Source of the DNA: Prinsepia uniflora
Lineage: Eukaryota > Streptophyta > Magnoliopsida > Rosales > Rosaceae
Direction: 5' to 3'
Length of the DNA: 64,000 nt
Assembly: GCA_032719365.1 (NCBI GenBank)
Contig: CM064861.1
Coordinates: 94,004,721-94,068,720 of the forward strand
Every line of letters begins with the position of its first letter. Positions within the stretch are counted from its first letter, which is position 1. Position numbers and translations under genes: made by a program. Shown piece by piece: positions 34,413 to 46,874 of this stretch. A model generated the notes under the pieces. It was not told the origin of the DNA and did no database searches. It worked only from the letters and a program-made list of their open reading frames with translations.

Positions 34413-36940
34413 TGTAACGACCCGTCCCGAATTCCGGGATTAGTTTAGTCACTAATCTTGATTAGTGAGGTTGAACGGTGGTTAGTAGGGCGGAATCGGA
34501 CAAAATGTGCAAAATGACCGTTTTGCCCCTGGTCGTGGGCAAAATGTTGACTTTTTGATCGGGCGGTCAAACGGACTTTGACCGATGACCGTGACGTAGT
34601 TCGGGACGTCACGAGTTCATAGACAGGTGGCACGTTCGATTCCGACATTCGTAGAGAAAGTTATGGTGTTCGGAAGTTGAGGGGCATTTTGGTAATTTGG
34701 CTTATTAGGGGCCAAATGTTGACTTTTTGACCGGGAGGTCCGATGGGCGAGGGCCAAGGACCGTTACGTAGGTATCGTCTATACGAATCCAACGACAGGA
34801 GGCATGCCGAAATCGGAGATCCGACGACGACGTTATGGTCAAGAAACGAACTAACGAACCGAGGCCGGGATTAAAATAATAATATAATAATGAATAGTGA
34901 CCGTTGACCCTACACACCTGGATGAGTGACAAGTGTCACTCATCCCTTGAAACCAGAATCCTTGTCTTAGGGGAAACATCATTATGATGTTTTAATATTT
35001 ATTAATTAATTAATTAATCATTTTAATTTCCATTAATTCCATTTGTATTTTCCTTAACCGTGTACAACCAAATCCAACACTCTCCCAACCAATTCCTCTC
35101 CTATTGCTGAACCTGAGAGTGTGAATTTGTGAGCAATTTGAGGGTGATTTCAACTGGGTAAACACGAGAGAGTGGCAGTGAGGAGGAACTGTGAATTCGA
35201 AAAATTGAGTTTTGGGAGGGAAAATCAAATTGAAGGAATTGGGCTGTGATGATCGAATTGGAGGTTACAAACATCTTCCTGAGGTTGAGACGAGTCGATC
35301 CACATCAAAAACGAGAAGGAATGGTGCAGTTTTGGCTCTGATCGAGCTTCGTGACAGAGGAAGAAATCGAGGCTGAGTCGTGGAGTTTGGGGCTGTGTTT
35401 GATTCAATTGTTGTGGGGAAATGCTTTCTCATGATCCCACGATGCTTCTGGGATCATCAATTGAAGGAAAACGTTGGAGAATGGCAGAACTCCATTGTTG
35501 AACAGTGACGGTGCTCGAGTTTGAGTCGTGACGTTTGAGCACCGGTTTGATGCAATTGATGTGGGGGAATTGTTCCTCATGGTCCATTGATGCTTCTGGA
35601 ATCATCAATTGGATGAAACCTGCATCAATTGAGGGACTTCCATGATTGAACAGTGACCGGGTGTTCTTCGTGGATCATCATCGAATCGTGGGAATCTGGG
35701 TAAGGAATTGTGTAATTGAGTTTACAGACTTATAATTGGACTTAAAACGAAGCTAATGGATTGATCAATTGAAGGAATTAGGATCGAATTGGCAGGATTG
35801 GAACCGGGTTGTGTCGCGGGTGAATTGGACCCGTTTACCAGACAAACGGGTTGGGCTGGTGACACTGTAGCAGGCGCGTGAGTTTCACGCGCAGCCACTC
35901 ACGGCGGCGCGTGGCGGCGCGTTGGCACGAATCTCGAGGTGAGGTCAACATGACTTCTGTCCCATTTAATGTAACGGACATTTTGGAATTGGTTTCGGGT
36001 CGATCAGACACCGTCTCGATAGTGTTCGGGATGTCCGAAGGTTTTAAATTAAGTTTAAAAATAAGTAACAATTCGGGAAAATTACGGGACTTTGATAGGA
36101 TGTTAATGATGAGGTTAGTAACCCTCTAATGTAATTTGGACAGGATTGGGAGTCCCGGTGATAGTGGTGTGGCCCGGGAGGGCCGGTGGCACGCGTATCG
36201 AGGCACACGGTTAAAACGGTCTGTGAGTGGACTTTGGTTTTATAAATCCTATGCATGCTTAAATGTGTTATATGGTTTATATACATGATTTCTATGATGG
36301 TATTTGTGAGCATTGATTTTGGATATGTTGCACGTATTTCGAGGTGTTTTCCGTATTTCACATATATCGGGATTAACGGTTTATTGGTGGTTTTGTGTGC
36401 TTGTGGTTAAATAAATAATATGATGAAATGGTTTTGAAATTGAAAATATGAACTCGGGCTTGAGGCCCACTTGTTTTGGAAATTTCGGACTTGGAGTCCA
36501 TTTGAGAATCGGGCCGGGGGCCCAGTTGGTTAATGAAATCGGGCCAGGGGCCCAGTTGGGCTGAGTTCCCACACTTGGTTTTTGGTTAACGGTTTCTGGG
36601 CTAAGGCCCTAATGGCTCGGTTGAGCAAACGTTTTGGTTACTGGTTTTTGGTGGCATGCATACGTTTTTATTGGAGGGCATAAATGTCTTATAAATGTAT
36701 TTGGTAAACTTATTGGTTTTTGTCCACTCACAGCTTTTGGTTTTAATGCCCTTCAGGTTGATTACGGATGCGATTGCAGCAGAGACTGGGACATTGCACA
36801 CCTCCTCCATCGGTCCTTGCGCACTCTGGATGGCCCGTTTGGGCAGTAGCTCTTGGTTATCCCTTGTCTGACACCCCTTGTTGGACGGGAGCAGGGCACA
36901 TTCCACGGTAATCCCGGGGGGATTGGGATGGGTCCTGTCA
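34413..36940 (+). repeat. LARD array LTR 1 (copy E, 742-bp deletion)
   Basis: 2528 bp instead of 3270. It matches LTR 2 up to 36559 and resumes after a gap that equals about 42420-43161 of LTR 2. TTGG is present at both edges of the lost segment, so this is a microhomology deletion. Most of the GGGCCC array and all of the GACGTC palindrome block are gone. Confidence 0.92.
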
Positions 36941-36943
36941 ACT

Positions 36944-36955
36944 TGGTATCAGAGC
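36944..36955 (+). promoter_or_regulatory. Primer binding site, LARD array unit 1
   Basis: TGGTATCAGAGC, three bases after the LTR end. Confidence 0.87.
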
Positions 36956-39900
36956 ATGGTTGCTCTATTTGTGCGCGCAGGTCGAGGGTGTGATGTCTCA
37001 TTGGGCTGCAATTCGTTATCAACCTGATAGATAGTTTTTGGGTTTGGATAGTGGATGGAGTGCGATTGGCCCGATACGCCGTGCGTTAATGTGATTCGAC
37101 CCAAGTGGGGTTGATTGTGGTGAACTGGTATAGTGAGACCGTCGGTTCGGTCATGTGATATTGGATTGTTGTGCTGCTAGGTGCAGCTAGGTTCGGGGAA
37201 CCTCATGTGAGTAATGGTCTAAAATGTGAACCCTTGTGGTGGTTTCTAGTGTGAGGGATGTTGGTTCATCGGAGTTGGCCGATGACCTAGTGGTGGAACC
37301 CACGTTGATGGGATGGTAGGATTAGATTTGATGTCTATTCGATGTCTAGACCGCGGGGTCGGTCAGGTTGTGAATTTTATATTACGGAGAGCTGTTTGGT
37401 TCGGTTGAACCATAGGGTGTGATTGTGGAACCCTAGTATTAAAAAGGTAAACCTTAATTGTGATTAGCGGGTGAGAACTTGTGCTGCGAGGAGTGGCTGA
37501 GGTCATGGATGACCATGTGGATGGCTCTGGTGAGTTTAGGCAGAACTATGGGATTCGATGTACGGATACGGTTCTGAAATAAATTATGGAATCCCGTGTT
37601 GGATCGGGTATTGGTGTGATGTGTGGATGCGGATCTCAATAGCAATGACAGTTAGTCGGAAGTCATATGGAGATGACTGGCTATCGAGGGTAATTGGTAT
37701 GGTTCTGATACTTGGGGATCAGGGGACGTTCGGGGAACGTTCATTTTCCTGATAGGGATTGTCAGAATAGTGGTACCCATAGTCGTGAGGTACGGGATCG
37801 TCGTTCCGTATGAACGGAGATTCAGGGTTGTCGTATTTGCACACGGTGTGCAGTATGGATGTTTGCGGGGTTGGTACTTTTGTGCTGATGCTAGTATGGA
37901 TGCATGTGTGCTGATACTAGTGATGTTGATAGAGTGTTGGTGCTGGTACTAGCGCTGGTGCTAGTGTCGGTAATGGTGTTGACGATGAGCCACAAATTGG
38001 GTGTGACTCCGTCATGATGAACATATGTTCGGTCTTTGAGATTCGGTAATGGTTGAGGGATGGACTGGATGGGATCCAGTTAAGATTGTGCTGTGTTGGG
38101 ATAAGTCCCAATAGTGGTGAGATAACCAGTGATGAGTGGATTAAAATGGTATAATTAAGACTTAAGGAATTTTGGGATGATTAGTGGATTTGGGGAGTTG
38201 TTGGCAACTCCAAAATTTGTGCGATTTTATGTTTTTAAATATCCCTAAAATGTACATGGAAATGATTAAAACTGGAAAAGACGAGGAAAACCATTAGTGG
38301 TATAAAGGTAGGAATTTGTAATTGAGAACTTGGGAAACCGAGTGTTGAACCTGTAAAGGTCGGGATGTGCGAACGGAACAATAGCGGATTGATTGTGGAC
38401 CCGGGGTTGTCCAAGTGAATTGAGGAGGTAGGAAGTCTAGTGGTTAGACTTGACGTCTTGTTGGGAGCATGTCTGTTTCCAACATGGTAGGAACCTTAGT
38501 GTCGAGGAGAGTTGTGATTGGGGAACGAGAGTGGTGCTCGTTTTTGGTGATTGGTATTCCAAAGTCATTGGGGTTGACTTCTTGCTTTCTGCCCTGGCAG
38601 ACATTGACTGTAGTTACCAGTACGTTGAGCGTGTATTGGTTGGTGGGCCCAGGTGTAATTGCGGGTCATTAGGAGGAGCTACGTATTCGAAATTAGGTAA
38701 ACGAGATTTTTCATTTTCTGCTTGGTGGCAGACGATGTTGGGGTACATGGCGTGGTGAGTGCAGTAAGTTTTGTTGCATCCACGTAGGATGAGTATTGGT
38801 GTCATTATTTTGGATCATCCTTGGTTTTCCTAGGTGGAATGACAAGGACTGATACAAGGTAATCCGTGAGAATCCGCAGTCTCGACGTGTCTCGTCGTTG
38901 ACTGATCTGTCTAGTTGTCGGAGTCGGTTGTCAATCGTTGTGGCGATCTAGGATTTTGACGTTATTGTCAGGGACACAGTGTCTATCTGGGTCGTGATCT
39001 TGATGATTCAGATAGGGGGAGAGTATATCACTCTTACCTTGGTACGTGAGTCGTAAATGACGAGATTGAACTTCTTTTCGAAGGGCCCGTAGGGTATTCT
39101 ACTCGGGTGAGTAGGTTTTCAAGGTAGTTGAATTTTGTCAACCTTAGACGTGTGGAGGTTGGATTGGCTTCCCTATGAAGTCAATCAAGTGTATTGAACG
39201 GGTAACCGATAGGTTCGGTTTTGGTGTGTCTTGGTAAATGTGAACGAGATTTCGGGATTTGGAATCGAATATCTGGGTGACGATTCAGGATTCGATTTTG
39301 GAACTTGAAAGTATATTTCTGGGTTTGGGTACGGAATGGTTATTCCAAATGCTAGCTTACGGAATAATGATTTCGGATTCGGATTTGGAAATGAGTTAAA
39401 CTGTGATGTCTGGGTTTGGATCCGGGATTTCTTACGAACTTGCGGATTTGGATTCGGAATTGGAACTAGATGTTGGGTGGAGTTTCGTTTTGTCTCATGC
39501 TGGATTGGGCAAACGTACTCCATTGTTGGAACGCGTTCGGCTATGACCTAGGCGGTTGTAGTCTGGTTATTAGGTAGATGTGTGTACTTCGTACATGGTT
39601 CGAGGTACAATACCTTGTAGACTTGTGATGTCTAGTTACGGTATACGGGATATACCCGAGGTGTGTTGGTGAACGTGTTGGTAGTCGGATTGGTTCCGAT
39701 ACCATGGGATTGGTTGTGGACCGGACATTACTATGCAATGGGTCATGGTAATTCCGATGTGTCTAATTACACACAGGTCGTGTGAAATGTCGGTAAGGAT
39801 ATTGGTGAGTCGAGTACGTTGGTGGCATGTGTAGCCACGAGTGAGTCTAGTGTCAGTTTTCGACTGACAACAACTGTGTGGTGACAGTTTGTCAGGATGT

Positions 39901-40198
39901 GTCAACATAGATTGTTGAGTGGGGTCAGCTGACTCCTAGTGGGAGTGGGAAAGGAACCGTCGAGTTGTTGCGTCAACGAGAGGGTTGATTTGACAAGTGG
40001 TGTCAAATTCGAAACAAGTAGTTTCAGTCATTCGACGGGGTCGAATGTAGTCGTTGCGTTTTGAGTATTAGTGGTACGTAGAGTGCAGACAAGTTTTGCC
40101 TGGTTAGTTGGTGTGCGGGTGTACACGTGTTGCGTGGTCGATTCCACTTTCCACGGGGTGTTCGTGGAATCAGGGTAATCGAGTTTCGAGAGCGAAAC

Positions 40199-40271
40199 AT
40201 ATTAAGGAGGGAAGTACGTTGAGATTAGATCGGTTGGAATTTCGAGGACGAAATTTATTAAGGAGGGAAGG
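40199..40271 (+). promoter_or_regulatory. Duplicated polypurine-tract module, LARD array unit 1
   Basis: TATTAAGGAGGGAAG near 40200 and TTATTAAGGAGGGAAGG directly before the LTR at 40273. Each follows a TTTCGAG..CGAAA hairpin. Confidence 0.8.
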
Positions 40272-40272
40272 T

Positions 40273-43200
40273 TGTAACGACCCGTCCCGAATTCCGGGAT
40301 TAGTTTAGTCACTAATCTTGATTAGTGAGGTTGAACGGTGGTTAGTAGGGCGGAATCGGACAAAATGTGCAAAATGACCGTTTTGCCCCTGGTCGTGGGC
40401 AAAATGTTGACTTTTTGATCGGGCGGTCAAACGGACTTTGACCGATGACCGTGACGTAGTTCGGGACGTCACGAGTTCATAGACAGGTGGCACGTTCGAT
40501 TCCGACATTCGTAGAGAAAGTTATGGTGTTCGGAAGTTGAGGGGCATTTTGGTAATTTGGCTTATTAGGGGCCAAATGTTGACTTTTTGACCGGGAGGTC
40601 CGATGGGCGAGGGCCAAGGACCGTTACGTAGGTATCGTCTATACGAATCCAACGACAGGCGGCATGCCGAAATCGGAGATCCGACGACGACGTTATGGTC
40701 AAGAAACGAACTAACGAACCGAGGCCGGGATTAAAATAATAATATAATAATGAATAGTGACCGTTGACCCTACACACCTGGATGAGTGACAAGTGTCACT
40801 CATCCCTTGAAACCAGAATCCTTGTCTTAGGGGAAACATCATTATGATGTTTTAATATTTATTAATTAATTAATTAATCATTTTAATTTCCATTAATTCC
40901 ATTTGTATTTTCCTTAACCGTGTACAACCAAATCCAACACTCTCCCAACCAATTCCTCTCCTATTGCTGAACCTGAGAGTGTGAATTTGTGAGCAATTTG
41001 AGGGTGATTTCAACTGGGTAAACACGAAAGAGTGGCAGTGAGGAGGAACTGTGAATTCGAAAAATTGAGTTTTGGGAGGGAAAATCAAATTGAAGGAATT
41101 GGGCTGTGATGATCGAATTGGAGGTTACAAACATCTTCCTGAGGTTGAGACGAGTCGATCCACATCAAAAACGAGAAGGAATGGTGCAGTTTTGGCTCTG
41201 ATCGAGCTTCGTGACAGAGGAAGAAATCGAGGCTGAGTCGTGGAGTTTGGGGCTGTGTTTGATTCAATTGTTGTGGGGAAATGCTTTCTCATGATCCCAC
41301 GATGCTTCTGGGATCATCAATTGAAGGAAAACGTTGGAGAATGGCAGAACTCCATTGTTGAACAGTGACGGTGCTCGAGTTTGAGTCGTGACGTTTGAGC
41401 ACCGGTTTGATGCAATTGATGTGGGGGAATTGTTCCTCATGGTCCATTGATGCTTCTGGAATCATCAATTGGATGAAACCTGCATCAATTGAGGGACTTC
41501 CATGATTGAACAGTGACCGGGTGTTCTTCGTGGATCATCATCGAATCGTGGGAATCTGGGTAAGGAATTGTGTAATTGAGTTTACAGACTTATAATTGGA
41601 CTTAAAACGAAGCTAATGGATTGATCAATTGAAGGAATTAGGATCGAATTGGCAGGATTGGAACCGGGTTGTGTCGCGGGTGAATTGGACCCGTTTACCA
41701 GACAAACGGGTTGGGCTGGTGACACTGTAGCAGGCGCGTGAGTTTCACGCGCAGCCACTCACGGCGGCGCGTGGCGGCGCGTTGGCACGAATCTCGAGGT
41801 GAGGTCAACATGACTTCTGTCCCATTTAATGTAACAGACATTTTGGAATTGGTTTCGGGTCGATCAGACACCGTCTCGATAGTGTTCGGGATGTCCGAAG
41901 GTTTTAAATTAAGTTTAAAAATAAGTAACAATTCGGGAAAATTACGGGACTTTGATAGGATGTTAATGATGAGGTTAGTAACCCTCTAATGTAATTTGGA
42001 CAGGATTGGGAGTCCCGGTGATAGTGGTGTGGCCCGGGAGGGCCGGTGGCACGCGTATCGAGGCACACGGTTAAAACGGTCTGTGAGTGGACTTTGGTTT
42101 TATAAATCCTATGCATGCTTAAATGTGTTATATGGTTTATATACATGATTTCTATGATGGTATTTGTGAGCATTGATTTTGGATATGTTGCACGTATTTC
42201 GAGGTGTTTTCCGTATTTCACATATATCGGGATTAACGGTTTATTGGTGGTTTTGTGTGCTTGTGGTTAAATAAATAATATGATGAAATGGTTTTGAAAT
42301 TGAAAATATGAACTCGGGCTTGAGGCCCACTTGTTTTGGAAATTTCGGACTTGGAGTCCATTTGAGAATCGGGCCGGGGGCCCAGTTGGTTAATGAAATC
42401 GGGCCAGGGGCCCAGTTGGTATGAAATCGGGCTGAGACCCATTTGAGTTATATTATCGGGCCAGGGGCCCAGTTGATTTGTGAATTCGGGCCGTGGGCCC
42501 AGCGGGTTTATAAGGTCGGGCTGCGGGCCCAGTTGGTTTACAAATCGGGTCGTGGGCCCAGTGGTTCATAAAAGCGGGCATGAGGCCCAGTTGGATTATA
42601 AATGTGATTTTGGGTCAGGGACCCTATATTTAATAATTGTGATTTTGGGTCAGGGACCCTAAATGGAATTATGTGGTTTTATGGAAATTTCGGGCAGGGC
42701 CCAATGGTAATAATGTGATAAAAGGATTTAATAAAACTGTTTTCCATATACCATCTGGATACAAGGATATATGATGGTCTCCTCCAGATGTCTGGGACAC
42801 TGGGGAAGTCACGGTGCATTGCCTGCGAGGGGTCATTATACGGAGCAACCGGACCGTATGATGACTCAGGAGCAGGATTGCTATGATTGACGTCAGGGAC
42901 GTCAGACATCAGGGATGTCAGATATATGGACCCGGAGAGACCCCGGGCAGCACGCGTAGCTTATGAAACCGTGAGACATGACGTCAGGGACGTCTAGCAT
43001 CAGGGATGCTGGTGATGGTAATGGTAAAATATGAATTAATGAAATGGCTTTCCGGGTGGATTTATGATTGTGTGATTTTAATGAATTAATGTTCATTTAT
43101 GGTAGTGGGTGGTGACCCACATGGTTTTAATATGTATGGTGGTGGTATTCCACGGTTTTGGGCTGAGTTCCCACACTTGGTTTTTGGTTAACGGTTTCTG

Positions 43201-43542
43201 GGCTAAGGCCCTAATGGCTCGGTTGAGCAAACGTTTTGGTTACTGGTTTTTGGTGGCATGCATACGTTTTTATTGGAGGGCATAAATGTCTTATAAATGT
43301 ATTTGGTAAACTTATTGGTTTTTGTCCACTCACAGCTTTTGGTTTTAATGCCCTTCAGGTTGATTACGGATGCGATTGCAGCAGAGACTGGGACATTGCA
43401 CACCTCCTCCATCGGTCCTTGCGCACTCTGGATGGCCCGTTTGGGCAGTAGCTCTTGGTTATCCCTTGTCTGACACCCCTTGTTGGACGGGAGCAGGGCA
43501 CATTCCACGGTAATCCCGGGGGGATTGGGATGGGTCCTGTCA
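40273..43542 (+). repeat. LARD array LTR 2 (copy F, central)
   Basis: 3270 bp, full length. It serves both as 3' LTR of unit 1 and 5' LTR of unit 2. It shares an A (GAAAGAGTGG near 41029) with LTR 3 against G in LTR 1, and has a private A at about 41836 (GTAACAGAC versus GTAACGGAC). Confidence 0.92.
42313..42706. repeat. GGGCCC-rich tandem array in LARD LTR 2
   Basis: The same array as at 3810-4202 in opposite orientation, with units of TCGGGCC...GGGCCCAGTTGG. It is almost wholly missing from LTR 1 of the array. Confidence 0.8.
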
Positions 43543-46500
43543 ACTTGGTATCAGAGCATGGTTGCTCTATTTGTGCGCGCAGGTCGAGGGTGTGATGTCT
43601 CATTGGGCTGCAATTCGTTATCAACCTGATAGATAGTTTTTGGGTTTGGATAGTGGATGGAGTGCGATTGGCCCGATACGCCGTGCGTTAATGTGATTCG
43701 ACCCAAGTGGGGTTGATTGTGGTGAACTGGTATAGTGAGACCGTCGGTTCGGTCATGTGATATTGGATTGTTGTGCTGCTAGGTGCAGCTAGGTTCGGGG
43801 AACCTCATGTGAGTAATGGTCTAAAATGTGAACCCTTGTGGTGGTTTCTAGTGTGAGGGATGTTGGTTCATCGGAGTTGGCCGATGACCTAGTGGTGGAA
43901 CCCACGTTGATGGGATGGTAGGATTAGATTTGATGTCTATTCGATGTCTAGACCGCGGGGTCGGTCAGGTTGTGAATTTTATATTACGGAGAGCTGTTTG
44001 GTTCGGTTGAACCATAGGGTGTGATTGTGGAACCCTAGTATTAAAAAGGTAAACCTTAATTGTGATTAGCGGGTGAGAACTTGTGCTGCGAGGAGTGGCT
44101 GAGGTCATGGATGACCATGTGGATGGCTCTGGTGAGTTTAGGCAGAACTATGGGATTCGATGTACGGATACGGTTCTGAAATAAATTATGGAATCCCGTG
44201 TTGGATCGGGTATTGGTGTGATGTGTGGATGCGGATCTCAATAGCAATGACAGTTAGTCGGAAGTCATATGGAGATGACTGGCTATCGAGGGTAATTGGT
44301 ATGGTTCTGATACTTGGGGATCAGGGGACGTTCGGGGAACGTTCATTTTCCTGATAGGGATTGTCAGAATAGTGGTACCCATAGTCGTGAGGTACGGGAT
44401 CGTCGTTCCGTATGAACGGAGATTCAGGGTTGTCGTATTTGCACACGGTGTGCAGTATGGATGTTTGCGGGGTTGGTACTTTTGTGCTGATGCTAGTATG
44501 GATGCATGTGTGCTGATACTAGTGATGTTGATAGAGTGTTGGTGCTGGTACTAGCGCTGGTGCTAGTGTCGGTAATGGTGTTGACGATGAGCCACAAATT
44601 GGGTGTGACTCCGTCATGATGAACATATGTTCGGTCTTTGAGATTCGGTAATGGTTGAGGGATGGACTGGATGGGATCCAGTTAAGATTGTGCTGTGTTG
44701 GGATAAGTCCCAATAGTGGTGAGATAACCAGTGATGAGTGGATTAAAATGGTATAATTAAGACTTAAGGAATTTTGGGATGATTAGTGGATTTGGGGAGT
44801 TGTTGGCAACTCCAAAATTTGTGCGATTTTATGTTTTTAAATATCCCTAAAATGTACATGGAAATGATTAAAACTGGAAAAGACGAGGAAAACCATTAGT
44901 GGTATAAAGGTAGGAATTTGTAATTGAGAACTTGGGAAACCGAGTGTTGAACCTGTAAAGGTCGGGATGTGCGAACGGAACAATAGCGGATTGATTGTGG
45001 ACCCGGGGTTGTCCAAGTGAATTGAGGAGGTAGGAAGTCTAGTGGTTAGACTTGACGTCTTGTTGGGAGCATGTCTGTTTCCAACATGGTAGGAACCTTA
45101 GTGTCGAGGAGAGTTGTGATTGGGGAACGAGAGTGGTGCTCGTTTTTGGTGATTGGTATTCCAAAGTCATTGGGGTTGACTTCTTGCTTTCTGCCCTGGC
45201 AGACATTGACTGTAGTTACCAGTACGTTGAGCGTGTATTGGTTGGTGGGCCCAGGTGTAATTGCGGGTCATTAGGAGGAGCTACGTATTCGAAATTAGGT
45301 AAACGAGATTTTTCATTTTCTGCTTGGTGGCAGACGATGTTGGGGTACATGGCGTGGTGAGTGCAGTAAGTTTTGTTGCATCCACGTAGGATGAGTATTG
45401 GTGTCATTATTTTGGATCATCCTTGGTTTTCCTAGGTGGAATGACAAGGACTGATACAAGGTAATCCGTGAGAATCCGCAGTCTCGACGTGTCTCGTCGT
45501 TGACTGATCTGTCTAGTTGTCGGAGTCGGTTGTCAATCGTTGTGGCGATCTAGGATTTTGACGTTATTGTCAGGGACACAGTGTCTATCTGGGTCGTGAT
45601 CTTGATGATTCAGATAGGGGGAGAGTATATCACTCTTACCTTGGTACGTGAGTCGTAAATGACGAGATTGAACTTCTTTTCGAAGGGCCCGTAGGGTATT
45701 CTACTCGGGTGAGTAGGTTTTCAAGGTAGTTGAATTTTGTCAACCTTAGACGTGTGGAGGTTGGATTGGCTTCCCTATGAAGTCAATCAAGTGTATTGAA
45801 CGGGTAACCGATAGGTTCGGTTTTGGTGTGTCTTGGTAAATGTGAACGAGATTTCGGGATTTGGAATCGAATATCTGGGTGACGATTCAGGATTCGATTT
45901 TGGAACTTGAAAGTATATTTCTGGGTTTGGGTACGGAATGGTTATTCCAAATGCTAGCTTACGGAATAATGATTTCGGATTCGGATTTGGAAATGAGTTA
46001 AACTGTGATGTCTGGGTTTGGATCCGGGATTTCTTACGAACTTGCGGATTTGGATTCGGAATTGGAACTAGATGTTGGGTGGAGTTTCGTTTTGTCTCAT
46101 GCTGGATTGGGCAAACGTACTCCATTGTTGGAACGCGTTCGGCTATGACCTAGGCGGTTGTAGTCTGGTTATTAGGTAGATGTGTGTACTTCGTACATGG
46201 TTCGAGGTACAATACCTTGTAGACTTGTGATGTCTAGTTACGGTATACGGGATATACCCGAGGTGTGTTGGTGAACGTGTTGGTAGTCGGATTGGTTCCG
46301 ATACCATGGGATTGGTTGTGGACCGGACATTACTATGCAATGGGTCATGGTAATTCCGATGTGTCTAATTACACACAGGTCGTGTGAAATGTCGGTAAGG
46401 ATATTGGTGAGTCGAGTACGTTGGTGGCATGTGTAGCCACGAGTGAGTCTAGTGTCAGTTTTCGACTGACAACAACTGTGTGGTGACAGTTTGTCAGGAT

Positions 46501-46874
46501 GTGTCAACATAGATTGTTGAGTGGGGTCAGCTGACTCCTAGTGGGAGTGGGAAAGGAACCGTCGAGTTGTTGCGTCAACGAGAGGGTTGATTTGACAAGT
46601 GGTGTCAAATTCGAAACAAGTAGTTTCAGTCATTCGACGGGGTCGAATGTAGTCGTTGCGTTTTGAGTATTAGTGGTACGTAGAGTGCAGACAAGTTTTG
46701 CCTGGTTAGTTGGTGTGCGGGTGTACACGTGTTGCGTGGTCGATTCCACTTTCCACGGGGTGTTCGTGGAATCAGGGTAATCGAGTTTCGAGAGCGAAAC
46801 ATATTAAGGAGGGAAGTACGTTGAGATTAGATCGGTTGGAATTTCGAGGACGAAATTTATTAAGGAGGGAAGGT
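43543..46874 (+). mobile_element. LARD array internal region 2 (non-coding)
   Basis: 3332 bp, the same length as internal region 1 and apparently identical or nearly so. Primer site at 43546-43557; polypurine tract abutting 46874. Confidence 0.87.
43546..43557 (+). promoter_or_regulatory. Primer binding site, LARD array unit 2
   Basis: TGGTATCAGAGC, three bases after the central LTR. Confidence 0.87.

Larger units (their letters stand above)
36941..40272 (+). mobile_element. LARD array internal region 1 (non-coding)
   Basis: 3332 bp. Primer site at 36944-36955 and a doubled polypurine module at 40199-40214 and 40255-40271. A GATTCCAC...GTGGAATC hairpin lies just upstream at about 40140-40171. 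No coding motif. Confidence 0.87.
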
